Below, in pieces: positions 43,901 through 54,713 of a stretch of 64,000 nucleotides of DNA. Position 1 is the first letter of the stretch. Every line of letters starts with the position of its first letter. Origin of the DNA: Sorghum bicolor (taxonomy: Eukaryota > Streptophyta > Magnoliopsida > Poales > Poaceae); contig NC_012879.2 of the NCBI RefSeq assembly GCF_000003195.3, forward strand, positions 21,176,844 through 21,240,843, given 5' to 3'. The notes below the pieces were generated by a model that was given only the letters and a program-made list of their open reading frames with translations, ran no database searches and was not told where the DNA came from. A program made the translations under genes and the position numbers.

Positions 43901-44194
43901 GACGTACTGAAACAGAAGATCTCTGATCTATCAGCGAGAAGGGAAGCTCTGTTGGCTGAACTTAGACAAGTGGAAGAAGCTCTGTCCCAAGCCCAATAGG
44001 AAGAAAGTCAACTCTCTGAAGCAATCAAAACTCTTGAACAAGAGCGAAACACCCAGGCTCGTAAAGCACTGCAGATGAAGAAGAAATTGAAACCAGTTGA
44101 GGGCTCTGCCGATGATGACATGAAGGAAATAGAAGAAGCCAACCAGATCCGTCTGCGCGCCATATCGACGATCCAGGCTTTGTTAAACATATGA
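40928..44194 (+). pseudogene. Plant-mobile-domain gene, antisense in the Tat element
   Basis: Six exons with usual splice signals: ATG 40928-40954; 41074-42530; 42609-42809; 42896-about 43259 (a GC donor here); 43332-43420; 43498-44194. The first junction keeps frame (VPE|DLSNK). Exon 2 has the plant mobile domain pattern (PF10536, aminotransferase-like): LLIAASYFWSDTLNAFVFGH and ASPTLADVLMLTGLDVSIAD. Exon 6 ends in a coiled coil (LRQVEEALSQAQ region). Stops: about 41237, 42069, 42393, 43009, 43396, 43597, 43996; frameshifts near 41310 and 43740. Tat elements are known to carry extra ORFs, some antisense. Host mobile-domain proteins such as MAIN/MAIL1 act in silencing; the role here is unknown. 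Confidence 0.75.
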
Positions 44195-44342
44195 ATTCCT
44201 CATCAGCGGCACACTTTGCTCTTTTCTCTTAATTATTTTGGTCTAGCCGATAGGACTGTTATCGGCACCTTTTTAAGACACTAAGTCCGGCCCCAGACAC
44301 AGTTTAATCCAGCCGATAGGAATGATATCGGCACTTAAACTT

Positions 44343-45437
44343 TTATGCATCGACCCATATGCTCGGGTAATATTTCTTTAGATATTTGCCATTTAATGCC
44401 CTGGGAAATTCAACTCCTTCGAGAGTTTCTAAGATATAGGCGTTGCCAGGAGCAGATCGATTTATCTGATAGGGACCCTCCCAATTGGGAGACCACTTCC
44501 CAAATTTTGAACTTTTAGTCCCGATCAGTAAGACTAGCTTCCATACTAAGTCTCCATCGGCAAACTCCTTAGCCTTTACCTTCTTATCATACCATCTGGC
44601 AACTCTCTTCTTATTCTCTTCTATACTCATCAAAGCCCTTAGCCGATGCCCTGCTAGATCATCCAACTCGTCTATCATCAAAGTAGTATAATCATCGGCA
44701 GTCAATTGATCTTGAAAAGATAGTCGCCTAGACCCAGTCTTAATTTCCGAAGGTAACACTGCATCATGTCCATACACCAACTGATAAGGTGAAACTTTGG
44801 TCGACCCATGATAAGCCATCCGATATGACCATAAAGCTTCATTCAACAACGTATGCCACCTCCTAGGATTTTCTTCAATCTTTCGTTTAATAAGCTTGAT
44901 AATTCCTTTGTTAGATGCTTCGGCCTGCCCATTAGCTTGAGCATAATAAGGAGAAGAATTTAATACTTTAATTCCCATACCGATTGCGAACTCATCAAAC
45001 TCCCCTGATGTAAACATAGTACCCTGATCGATAGTAATTGTTTGAGGAATTCCAAATCGGTAAATAATATGCTCCTTCACAAAATCAATCATATTGGCCG
45101 ATGTAACTTTCTTCAAAGGAATAGCTTCAACCCATTTGGTGAAATAATCGGTGGCAACCAAGATAAACTTATGTCCTTTGCTGGATGGCGGATAAATCTG
45201 GCCGATCAAGTCAATAGTCCATGCTCGGAACGACCAAGGTTTGATGATAGGATTCATGGCCGATGCGGGTGCCCTTTGAACATTACCAAATTTCTGACAT
45301 CCTTGACACCCCTTGAAATATTTAAAGCAATCTTCAAGTATGGTTGGCTAATAATACCCATTCCTCCTAATCATCCACTTCATCTTAAAAGCCGATTGAT
45401 GTGCTCCACATACTCCTTCATGGATTTCCCCCATTAA
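44343..45437 (-). pseudogene. Integrase of the Tat element
   Basis: The zinc finger region lies at 45437-45270 (GVCGAHQSAF, then CFKYFKGCQGCQKFG) with one TAG (about 45350) where Trp is usual. The core frame 45257-44343 keeps AWTIDLIGQIYPPS, TIDQGTMFTSGEF and NGQAEASNKGIIKL, so D, D and E are present, followed by [20 protein letters not shown] and the C-terminal GKWSPNWEGPYQI. Only the TAG is clearly disabling. Its 3' end lies about 150 bp from the 3' end of the antisense gene (convergent). Confidence 0.88.
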
Positions 45438-45596
45438 ACTTTTAGCCTCATCATTACCTAAGCACCTGAGAAGAATCCCATCAATGGTTCGATAATATAA
45501 TTCATCTTCAAGGAGCACATACTTGGTGGCTTGAAACCGAACACGTCTCTCAACTTTCTTGGACGGATCCTTTAAATAATCAATGATTTCTTTTCT

Positions 45597-46184
45597 CTAA
45601 TCACCGACACTGATTGCCGATATTGCGTTTAACATGGGCTGATATCCCGAGGCATGCTGAGCCAACCGATTGGCCTCTTCATTATGCAACCGAGGATCAT
45701 GCTCTAATTGGAAATCCTTGAATTCCTTTAACAGCTGCATACTTTTTTCATAGTAAGTTATCAAGACCTCGCTTCGGCATTCATAGCTTCCAGCCAATTG
45801 ATTTATAACCAGCATAGAATCTCCGAAGACTTCAACAGCGTCAACATGGACTTCTCTTAGCAATTCCAACCCCTTTATCAAAGCTTGATACTCGGCTTGA
45901 TTATTCGTTGACGTGGCAACAATCGGCAAGGAGAACTCATACTTCCTCCCCTGAGAGGAAATTAACACTATAGCGATTCCTGCCCCCCGGTCACACGTGG
46001 ATTCATCAAAGAAGAGCGCCCAAGGTACAATTTCCAGAGTCTCCACTGTACCGCAATGTTGAGTTACCAAATCGGCCATAATGTGCCCCTTAACTGCTTT
46101 AGCCGATTCGTAACGCAAATCGAATTCCGATAGTGCCAAAATCCACTTACCGATCCTACCACTCATAATCGGCATAGACAGCAT
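45597..46184 (-). pseudogene. RNase H region of the Tat element
   Basis: IMSGRIGKWILALSEFDLRY is the end of the connection domain. Then comes a second RNase H-type domain typical of Tat: PWALFFDESTCDRGAGIAIV, STNNQAEYQALIKGLELL, VFGDSMLVINQLAG and RLHNEEANRLAQHASGY. Acidic residues in FDE, AEY and GDS are present; the last is Asn in EANRLAQ, which may be a lineage feature. It is separated from RT at 46198 by a break of about one codon. Confidence 0.8.
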
Positions 46185-46197
46185 ATATCATACCACG

Positions 46198-47478
46198 TCA
46201 TCTGGTCTCAGCATCGATCAATCTCCTGATTAAATAATAAATCACACGTTCCTTCCCTTCAAATTCTTGAAATAAAGCCGAACCGATGACCATCCCATCG
46301 GTAGACAAATATAACCTCAAGGGCTTTCCTTGCTGAGGTGGAATCAGAACTGGAGGATTTACCAAATAATTCTTGATTTCATCTAAAGCCAACTGTTGCT
46401 CCTTTCCCCATACGAACTCTTGATCGGCTTTCAATCTGAGTAAAGGACTGAAAGCACGAATTTTACCAGACAAGTTACATATAAATCTCCTGATAAACTT
46501 TACCTTGCCGATCAAGGACTGGAGCTCAGTTTTGTTGGTAGGAGCAACTATTTTATTGATAGCATCAATGGATCTCCTACTAATTTCAATCCCCCTTTGA
46601 TGCAACATGAAACCAAGGAATTGTCCTGCCGATACGCCAAATGCACACTTGTTAGGGTTCATCTTCAAACCATGCTTCCTTGTGCACTCCAACACCTTTC
46701 GCAAATCGGCAAGATGTTTTGTGAAATCTCCAGACTTAACCACCACATCATCAATATAAATTTCCACCAGCTTGCCAATGAACTCATGAAAGATAAAATT
46801 CATAGCCCTCTGATAAGTAGCACCAGCATTTTTCAAGCCAAAGGTCATGACTATCCATTCGAACAACCCAACATGACCAGGACATCTAAATGCAGTCTTT
46901 GGAATATCTTCTTCAGCCATGAATATTTGATTGTATCCTGCATTGCCATCCATAAAGCCGATGATCCGATGCCCAGCTGCAGCATCAACTAGCAGATAGG
47001 CAACTGGCATTGGGTAACCATCCATCGGTGTAGCTTTATTAAGATTCCTGAAATCAATGCAAACCCGAAGCTTTCCATTTTTCTTGTAAACTGGAACAAC
47101 ATTAGAAATCCACTCGGCATACCGACACTGCCAAATAAATTTAGCTTCAATAAGTTTGGTTATTTCTGACTTGATATCAGGAAGAATATTAGGATTACAT
47201 CGGCGAGCTGGCTGTTGATGTGGCCGAAATCCAGACTTGATGGGTAACTGATTTTCAACAATTGATCGGTCCAAACCAGGCATCTCAGTATAATCCCAAG
47301 CAAAGCAATCTTTATATTCCTTTAACAAATCGGTTAACTGTTGCTTACACTCAGAATTTAACTTAGCACTAATAAAAGTAGGTCTAGGCTTATCACCACT
47401 ACCTATATCTACTTCTACCAAATCATCGGCCGATGTGAATCCCTGGCCTAATTTTCCATCATCGGCGAACCTATCCAT
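46198..47478 (-). pseudogene. Reverse transcriptase of the Tat element
   Basis: 426 codons. CFAWDYTEMPGLDRSIVENQ leads into the RT: KLRVCIDFRNLNKATPMDGY, IIGFMDGNAGYNQIFMAEED, FEWIVMTFGLKNAGATYQRA, VEIYIDDVVVKSGDF (catalytic YIDD) and LQSLIGKVKFIRRFICNLSG. All RT landmarks are present; the frame is interrupted only at its ends (a stop at 46198). Confidence 0.88.
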
Positions 47479-48177
47479 TAAAACTCCTGATCAGAACCGA
47501 CTGCTTGGATCGGTGGAATTTCATAATCGGCAACTTTGAGGAACTTCTTCTCCCAAACTTCTCCTGAGATACACCTAGTTCTTTCATAAGTGTCCGCCTC
47601 TGCCGATGCAATAACATAGGAAGAATCTCCCGGGACAATCTCAATCTTGTCACCTACCCACTGGACCAAACATTGGTGCATTGTTGATGGAATGCAACAA
47701 TTGGCATGAATCCAGTCTCTCCCTAGCAGCAGATTATAAGCACCTTTTGTCTCACCCTAGCAGCAGATTATAAACACCTTTTCCACTGATCACAAAGAAA
47801 GTTGTCGGCAAGGTTTTGCTGCCGATGGTCAACTCAACACAGATTGCTCCCTTAACCGGAGATACATTTCCCTCAAAGTCTTTTAGCATCATATCGGTCT
47901 TGGTCAGATCCTGATCTCCTTTTCCAAGCTTCCGATAGACTGCATATGGCATGATGTTGATAGCAGCTCCACCATCAATCAATATCTTGGTCATCGGCTG
48001 ACCATCAACTCTCCCTTTGACAAACAGGGCTTTAAGATGCTGCCTTTCATTGTCGGCGGGCTTTTCAAAGATAGTTGTCATCGGATCTAGAGCCAACTGA
48101 GCTATCTGGTCGGAAAACTCCAACTCTTCATCATCACTGGATGGCGCAAGGAACTCCATCGGCAACATAAATACCAT
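47479..48177 (-). pseudogene. Protease of the Tat element, with a 34-bp duplication
   Basis: KILIDGGAAINIMPYAVYRK carries the DGG(A) catalytic motif, which is usual for Tat. The second block, GKGVYNLLLG, ends at a tandem duplication: CCCTAGCAGCAGATTATAA starts at 47721 and again at 47755 on the plus strand. A 34-bp unit shifts the frame; the rest reads on in another frame (MHQCLVQWVGDKIEIVPGDS, 47681-47478). Confidence 0.85.
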
Positions 48178-48216
48178 GTTAACATCTGCCGATGGCCCTT
48201 TCCCCTTAGAATCCGG

Positions 48217-51072
48217 TTATTGCTGATCCCCAGACTGGCCAGAGTTCTCGTCCTTGCTTAGCTCTTCTCGTCTTTCGCGCTGCAGTCTCCTATTCTGTGT
48301 CTTAGTCAACCCTTCCGGACACCATGGGGGAAGTGGTGACTGCCTTGCCGATGGACGACGACGTTCCCTTGACTCCATCCGATGATTATTGGCATCTCTG
48401 CAAAATATGAACTCATCCGGAACACGCGCATTAGCCATCTCTTCAAGCTCCTCCTGGTTCCTGGGAAAATATTCAACACGATCACCAAGCCTATCACGCA
48501 CACTGAGCCTGCCCCCAAGCTGACCATGAACTGACGCTCTCCCCCTAATCATAACCATTGCATTCAGGGCAGTCTCTAACAGTGGGCAACTTAATGTTCT
48601 GCTCCCAGCAATGGATAAAGAACGGGCAGTTCCAGTGATCCTTGTGCCGATTCCACTCTTGTCGGCGTCTTTCTTCTTCCCGATGATAGTCTTCTTGCTA
48701 GCGCCGGAACCGATCCTCCCATTGCTGCCAAGTCTCCCGAGGCCTCCTATGAGTTATCACGATACCAGATCAGGGAGGCCTTCCTGAGTTAGTTCCCTCT
48801 TGGATCAAGCCTTTTCCTTTGGCATCGGCAGCGGTAATTTGATGCTGAGGATCTACCGATGCACTCCTTTCGGCTGCTTCCGACGTCAAGACCTTGGTTT
48901 TTCCCTTGGCATCCAACATATTTGTTGGGAAAGGATGTTGATCGATCTTCATCGGCTTCTGAGCTTTGGAACTGTCAAATTTGATTGTTCCAGATTCAAT
49001 AGCCGATTGCAGCTATTGTCTAAAAACCTTGCATTCATTGGTGCTGTGAGAAGTTGCATTGTGCCACTTGCAGTATTTCATCTTCTTTAATTCTTCAGCT
49101 GATGGGATTACATGATTGGGTGACAATTTGATCTGACCTTCCTGAAGTAGAAAGTCAAATATCCTATCGGCTTTGGTAATATCAAATGCAAACTTCTCTG
49201 GCTCTTTATGCCCAAAAGGACAAGACATCGGCTTCTTGTTCTTCACCCACTCTGCCAAGCCGATGACTGGCTCTTCATCAGAATCTGAGCTTGCTGCCTC
49301 GTCAACAAATGACACCTTTTTATTCCAAGCTCTCTTGGGTTCAAAGGGTTTGATATCCTGGTCGGAAATCCTCTGGACCAAGTGACTCAGGCTCTCGAAC
49401 TCTTGAGAAGTATATTTGTCCTTGATATGTGGCAACAAACCTGGAAAGCCAAATCGACTAGCTGCCGATCGTCCAAAACCAGACTATAGCATTTATTCTT
49501 AACTTCCCGCAACCTCTGCACAAAACATTCAACCGATTCATCATTACGCTGTTTCAATCTGACCAAATCGGTAATCTTCTTCTCATGGACTCCAGAAAAG
49601 AAGTACATGTGGAACTGCTTCTCCAGATCGGCCCAAGTAATCACTGAATTAGGAGGCAATGATATAAACCAAGTGAAAGCCGATCCAGATAAAGATGATG
49701 AAAACAGTCGAACCCTCAATTCATCCTTGTTAGTAGCTTCTCCGCACTGGATGATAAACCTGCTGACATGTTCCATAGTTGATGTATCATCCTGTCGAGA
49801 AAACTTAGTAAAATCGGGTACCTTGTACCGATTTGGAAGTGGGATTAAATCATATGCAAGAGGATACGGTGTCCGATAAGAGTAAGTGTTGACTTTGGGT
49901 TTTATCCCAAATTGGTCCCTCATTACTTCAGCTATCTTATCAGCCCAATAAGCATCGGCGTCTTGCCGATGGGGTAGTTGTGGATCTGGCACCTGCTGAT
50001 AAACCTCCACGTGTCGCTGAGGCGCATGATCTGCATGGAACATAGGGTTGATCATCTGACCACCAAACTGTTGACCAAGATTCATCGGCTGGTTGACCAT
50101 CCCTTGATTATGGAACCAAGGTTGGATCTGGCCTTGTTGAAACCCTGTAGCCTGATGATTCTGTTGGGGCATTTGTGGAAAGACTTGCTGCCCATGCCAT
50201 CCACTATTAGCATTCATCGGCATAGGTCCTGCCGATGACTGATAATTGGGCATCATCATTGAATTGACATACCCTGGCTGAGTCATAAACCTCTGTTGCG
50301 TCGGCATTGAATCTGCCGATGCATTAGGCATCTGGAACGTTGGAGCTTGAGAATTCCTAGTGTAAGGTCTCGCAGTAGTAGTTGTAGTATACTGGGGACT
50401 CTGATTCATTGGCATATTTGGAGGTGCCGATGCCATAGGAGCCTTGCCTCTCATATCAACCGTTTGAGATGTACTTGGTGTCTTCAACATGAACTCTGGG
50501 GGCATACCAAAACCCCACCAATTGGGAGGAACAGATCCCGACATTGCTGATGCCAGTAGATCCGTAGTAAGCTTGATCTGTTCATCTGACGTTGAGGGAT
50601 TGGTTGTCATCGGCGTAGATTGTGCGTTAGTGACTCCTAACGTGCTTGGAGGAACGGTAGTTTCTTTACCCGCAGCGGCTGTAGCAGCCGATGGAGCTGT
50701 GACCACTGGTCACCCCGACTGATGATGAGAAGGACCAACATAATTTGGTGCCAATTGTCCTTCTTTGAAAGTTCTAGCCACGGCATTGAAAACCGTATTG
50801 GACAGCGCACCAGCTTGATTGATCAAGGCACGGTTAACAGCACTATCAACCATGTCTTGAAGTTTACCAGGATTGGCTTCAAAAGTAACCTGCCGAGGCA
50901 TCGGCAGTGCTTCCTTCTGGATCACCTCGCCACTCCTGTTTATGCTGAAGGATTTCAAACATTGCTGATTGTAATCCTCCATGGCTTTCGCAATAGCTTG
51001 CTTCTACTCATCTCTGAGATTGGCTTCTGTCACGGGGATGACGTTCTCCAAATCAAATTCGGTAGTCGACAT
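48217..51072 (-). pseudogene. gag of the Tat element, many breaks
   Basis: The start is probably the Met at 51072 (MSTTEFDLENVIPVTEANLR). A TAG follows at about 51004, then the frame 50982-50713 ends in a TGA at 50712. The frame 50706-49387 is Met/Gln/Pro-rich with a capsid region (VSRFIIQCGEATNKDELRVR, FTWFISLPPNSVITWADLEK, ECFVQRLREVKNKCYSL). A frameshift near 49440 leads into 49438-49013, with the zinc-binding YCKWHNATSHSTNECKVF. Further downstream parts (48952-48770; 48558-48217, Arg-rich) are less clear. Plus-strand open frames here are shadows. Confidence 0.8.
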
Positions 51073-51093
51073 GTCGACCTTGATCTTGAGATT

Positions 51094-51111
51094 GTCCCAC
51101 CAGGCGTGCCA
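51094..51111 (-). other. Primer binding site of the Tat element
   Basis: Minus strand TGGCACGCCTGGTGGGAC begins 7 nt inside the LTR end at 51119. It is of the type seen in grass Tat elements; I do not assign the tRNA with confidence. Confidence 0.75.
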
Positions 51112-51118
51112 AAAGATG

Positions 51119-51836
51119 TGTTGATGCAAAAGCTGGTCTGCAAACACAAAGGGCTAATACCCGATTCAAACGTTAAGGCGTGCCAGCCGATTTGACCTTA
51201 CTATCGGCAAAGGTGATAACTCGAATACTTTGGTCCCGACAACAGTGATGCGCCCGGATGTCACGACCAAGAGGTATTCACGCGGAACTCGAGAATACGC
51301 CGAGCTTAAGTCGACGAACTCCTAAGAACTCGTAGTAAAAAGGAAAATATGACGAAGTCGTCGAAAAAGTAGATGCTAGAATATGAGTAAAAACTTGTGT
51401 TTGATTGATTGATAGATTTTTCATTACAAAGCCCTAGGTTCTACATTTATGCTCTGCTCAAAGAGCTACAATCAGACACGACTAGGACTCGAATTCCAAA
51501 TTAAACAGAATCCGTATACAAAACGAATTTAAATATCTATGGAAAACATAAAACTATCCTCCCGTGACAAACCGGGACACCACCATAGATCAATGGGTAA
51601 CCTTCATGTCCTCCTTCCGAGTCATCGGCAGACTTCTCATCATAGCCATCGGCAAAGACTAACGCTGACCATCGGCACGAAGGCGTCACCACTTCTGGAC
51701 TTAGTCACATTCAGCTGTCTCTCCATCGGCAACCATCGTCCATCGGCAACTCCCCTGCAGACCAGTTACTGTTGCCCCATCTTGTCGATCTATACTTTAC
51801 CGATCCCTGGGTACGTGTCCAAAAACGGTGTCAACA
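51119..51836 (-). repeat. 5' LTR of the Tat element
   Basis: 718 bp, TGTTGATGC to GTGTCAACA with 6-bp inverted ends. Uninterrupted, so it shows the empty site of the giant solo LTR. Seven ATCGGC/GCCGAT hexamers by eye. Confidence 0.92.
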
Positions 51837-54468
51837 GAAGCCAAACCCAACGCATTCGCAGCGCCCAACTAAGAGTTTTCAAATCAGAAATCCCCAATCC
51901 GCCCAGCTCAGGTGGACGGCATGCCTTGCCCCAAGCCACAAGACAATGTCCTCCTTTTGCTTCCTTTCTTCCTCTCCAAAGGAATCCACGTCTGATTTTG
52001 TCCACAGATTTGATAGCCCAAGGTGGTAAGTCAATGGCCATTAGGAGGTAAACTAACATAGCGGTGAGCACAAACTGAACCTGCACTTTCCTTCTTGCTT
52101 TTGTCATGAGGTCCGCTTTCCATCCTCGCAATTGGTCAGCAATTTTATCAATAATAGGCTGAATCTGTCCTCTAGTTAGCTTCTTAAGTGAAAGAGGAAG
52201 GCCCAAATAGTTGCAAGGGAAAGCTGAAATTCCACATGGCAGCAGGTTCTGGATGATAGCAATTTCACTATCGCCACACCTTATGGGCAAAACATTGCTT
52301 TTTTGGAGGTTTGTTTTCAGCCCCGAAGCATCACCAAAAAGATTAAGGATTTCCATCACTAAAATAATGTCCCCAGCTTCTGGCTTAAGGAATAACACTA
52401 CATCGTCAGCGTAGAGAGAAATTCGATGTGGCAGTACTCTCCTAGACAGGGGCTGTAGAAACCCTTCATTGGCTGCCCTTGAAACCATGTGGCTCAGAAC
52501 GTCCATAACCAAGATAAAAAGCATGGGTGATAGGGGATCACCTTGGCGCAGACCTCGTTGGTGAACAATAGAGTTTCCTGGGATCCCATTTAACAAGACC
52601 TGAGTAGATGCGGATGCCAAAAGCCCACTGACTAGGTCCCTCCAAACTGGCCCAAAGCCCATATGTTGCATAACCTCAAGGAGAAAAGGCCATGACACCG
52701 AGTCAAAAGCTTTTGATATGTCTAATTTAAGAAGAATTCGTGGTTGTTTCTGTTGATGGAGAAATCTTGACGTTTGCTGGACCAACATGAAATTATCCTG
52801 AATGAACCGCCCTTTGATAAAGGCACTTTGGTTGGGGGACACTAATTGATGCAACCGGCTCGCCAGGCGATTAGCCAACAGCTTTGTGACTAATTTGGCA
52901 AAGCTATGTACTAGACTAATTGGTCTGAAATCTTGTGGTCGTTCAGCATGATCCACTTTAGGAAGCAAGGTGATCAGAGCAGTGTTGAGGGTGTCAAAAT
53001 TGACAAACTTTCTGCACCAAACCGCTGAAACTGCAGACATGATGTCCTCCTTTATGATTGACCAGCAGGACTTATAAAACCTTCCCGTGAAGCCATCTGG
53101 CCCGGGCGCTTTGTCTGGGGGTAGCTGCTGTATGGTTCTCCATACCTCTTCTGAAGTAATTGGGATATCCAGGTCTGTGAGGTCGTGAGAAGCCAGACCC
53201 AATTCAGTGAGATCAACCGTGTTGGCCCTATCCACATGTGTACCCAGCAGACTGCTATAGAAATTCTCAATGATGGAGGCTTTGTCCTCATGATTTGTGT
53301 AGATCTTATCATCAACAATCAATTTTGAGATAAAATTTTTCCTCTTTCTATGACGGGCATGCTGCTGAAAAAGTTTTGTGTTAGCATCACCATCCTTTAG
53401 CCAGTTGATCCTAGAACGCGATCTGGCAATAGTGCGCTTCAGTGAAGCCAATGCGAGGCTGTGTTTTTTAAGCATATTCTTCAACCAAACTTCTCCTGCA
53501 GCAAGGGCACGACTATCTTGTGCAATTTCAAGCTGTTGGAGAATTTCCTTCTCTAGGACAAGTTGGGAATTTATATGTCCAACATTTTTGTCACTCCAGC
53601 TTTGCAGCCCTCTTGAAACTGCCTTTAGTTTTCTGTCCAGAGTAATGAAAGGACATGGTCCAGCTGCAATAGAATTCCATGCCTCAGAAACTACCTCCTG
53701 GAAGCCATCAAGTTTGGGCCAGAAGGTTTCGAAATGAAAACGCCGGCGACCAAGTTTGTTATCTCGCAGTCCAAGCAGGAGTGGACAGTGATCTGAACCA
53801 TTTGAAGACATGCTCTGCAATAAACTCTTAGGAAATAAGTCCTCCCAGTCCACCGAACATAGGACCCTATCAAGCCTAACTAAAGTAGGGGAAGACTGCT
53901 GATTCGACCAAGTGAATTTGCGCCCGTGGAGAGGGATATCTTTAAGAGCAAGATCATTAATAAAACGCCTAAACCGACCCATCAATGCCCTATTATAGTT
54001 GGTGTTATTCTTGTCCTTATCTTTATATATCAGATTAAAATCCCCAACTATAACCCATGGTCCATGACAATTAGCTCTGATATTACGGAGTTCCTGCAAG
54101 AATTGAATCTTTTCTTCATTTCCTTGTGGCCCATAAACACATGTAAGCCACCAGGGCTGCCCACCATCCGAAGAAAATTGCAAGGTCACACTGTGATTAT
54201 CTACTCTTTTAGCACCAGTTACAGCAATATGTCGCCGCCAAGCTACCAGTATTCCTCCACTGGCACCAGCCGACGGGACGTCGATGAAATCAGAAAAATC
54301 TGGGCCAAGAGCTGATAGAATTACCCTTCTTGTTACTGCCATCATTTTATTTTCTTGGAAACAAACAATATCTGAATGAGTTGAGTCAACTTCAGTGCGA
54401 ACTGAGTTCTGCCTGCCCGAAGAATTGTGGCCTCTCACATTCCAGATCAATATTTTTGATGGATCCAT
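51837..54468 (-). pseudogene. LINE ORF2, endonuclease and reverse transcriptase
   Basis: 877 codons up to the Tat insertion, no stop inside. AP-endonuclease: ILIWNVRGHNSSGRQ, IVCFQENKM (Glu at codon 39), WVIVGDFNLIY (codons 138-148), LDRVLCS and NGSDHCPLLLG (codons 224-233). RT: PPDKAPGPDGFTGRFYKSCW, FRPISLVHSFAKLVTKLLAN, LKLDISKAFDSVSW, RGLRQGDPLSPMLF and SLYADDVVLFL (YADD at codons 686-689). This protein nicks target DNA and primes reverse transcription from it. The frame joins the part at 25737-24789. The last 15 or so codons of the open frame (51836-51790) belong to the Tat LTR. Confidence 0.92.
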
Positions 54469-54519
54469 TGACAGTAGTATAAAGAATGACCACTAAAAAT
54501 TGACACCCAATATATCCAC

Positions 54520-54713
54520 TTAGTTTAAGAGCTCAAAACCTCCACAATCCAGGTCAAGATCAGCAGGGAGAATCCAATTGAAAAGAGCAGACAAAGCACG
54601 AATGTGAGACTCACATAGGGGCTGACCGAACAGCTTTGCATACTCATCGAGTGCTTGCTGATCAATGCCTTCATGCTCATCAATGATGTCCAGTGCTTGC
54701 ATTGCCTTCTTCT
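54520..54713 (-). other. LINE ORF1-ORF2 spacer
   Basis: After the ORF1 stop at 54714-54716 there is about 245 bp before the ORF2 ATG at 54468. A short frame (MERRMKKKAMQALDIIDEHE) is open here in another phase; it could be a frameshifted end of ORF1, but I see no domain. Confidence 0.4.

Larger units (their letters stand above)
25738..51836 (-). mobile_element. Tat-lineage LTR retrotransposon with antisense gene
   Basis: LTRs at 25738-30959 (split) and 51119-51836 start TGTTGATGC and end GTGTCAACA; each is 718 bp without the insertion. The target duplication GAAGC is perfect (25733-25737 and 51837-51841). Minus-strand order: LTR, PBS 51111-51094, gag, protease, RT, RNase H, integrase (ends 44343), then a plant-mobile-domain gene in the opposite orientation, the Athila insertion (31018-40421), PPT and 3' LTR. 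YIDDVVVKS-type RT, DGGA protease and the extra non-pol ORF are marks of the Tat lineage. About 30 LTR mismatches by eye (about 4%). Confidence 0.9.

Noticed and set aside
51790..51836. Last codons of the 892-codon LINE frame
   Set aside because: Beyond the GAAGC duplication the frame runs into the Tat LTR, so they are not LINE protein.
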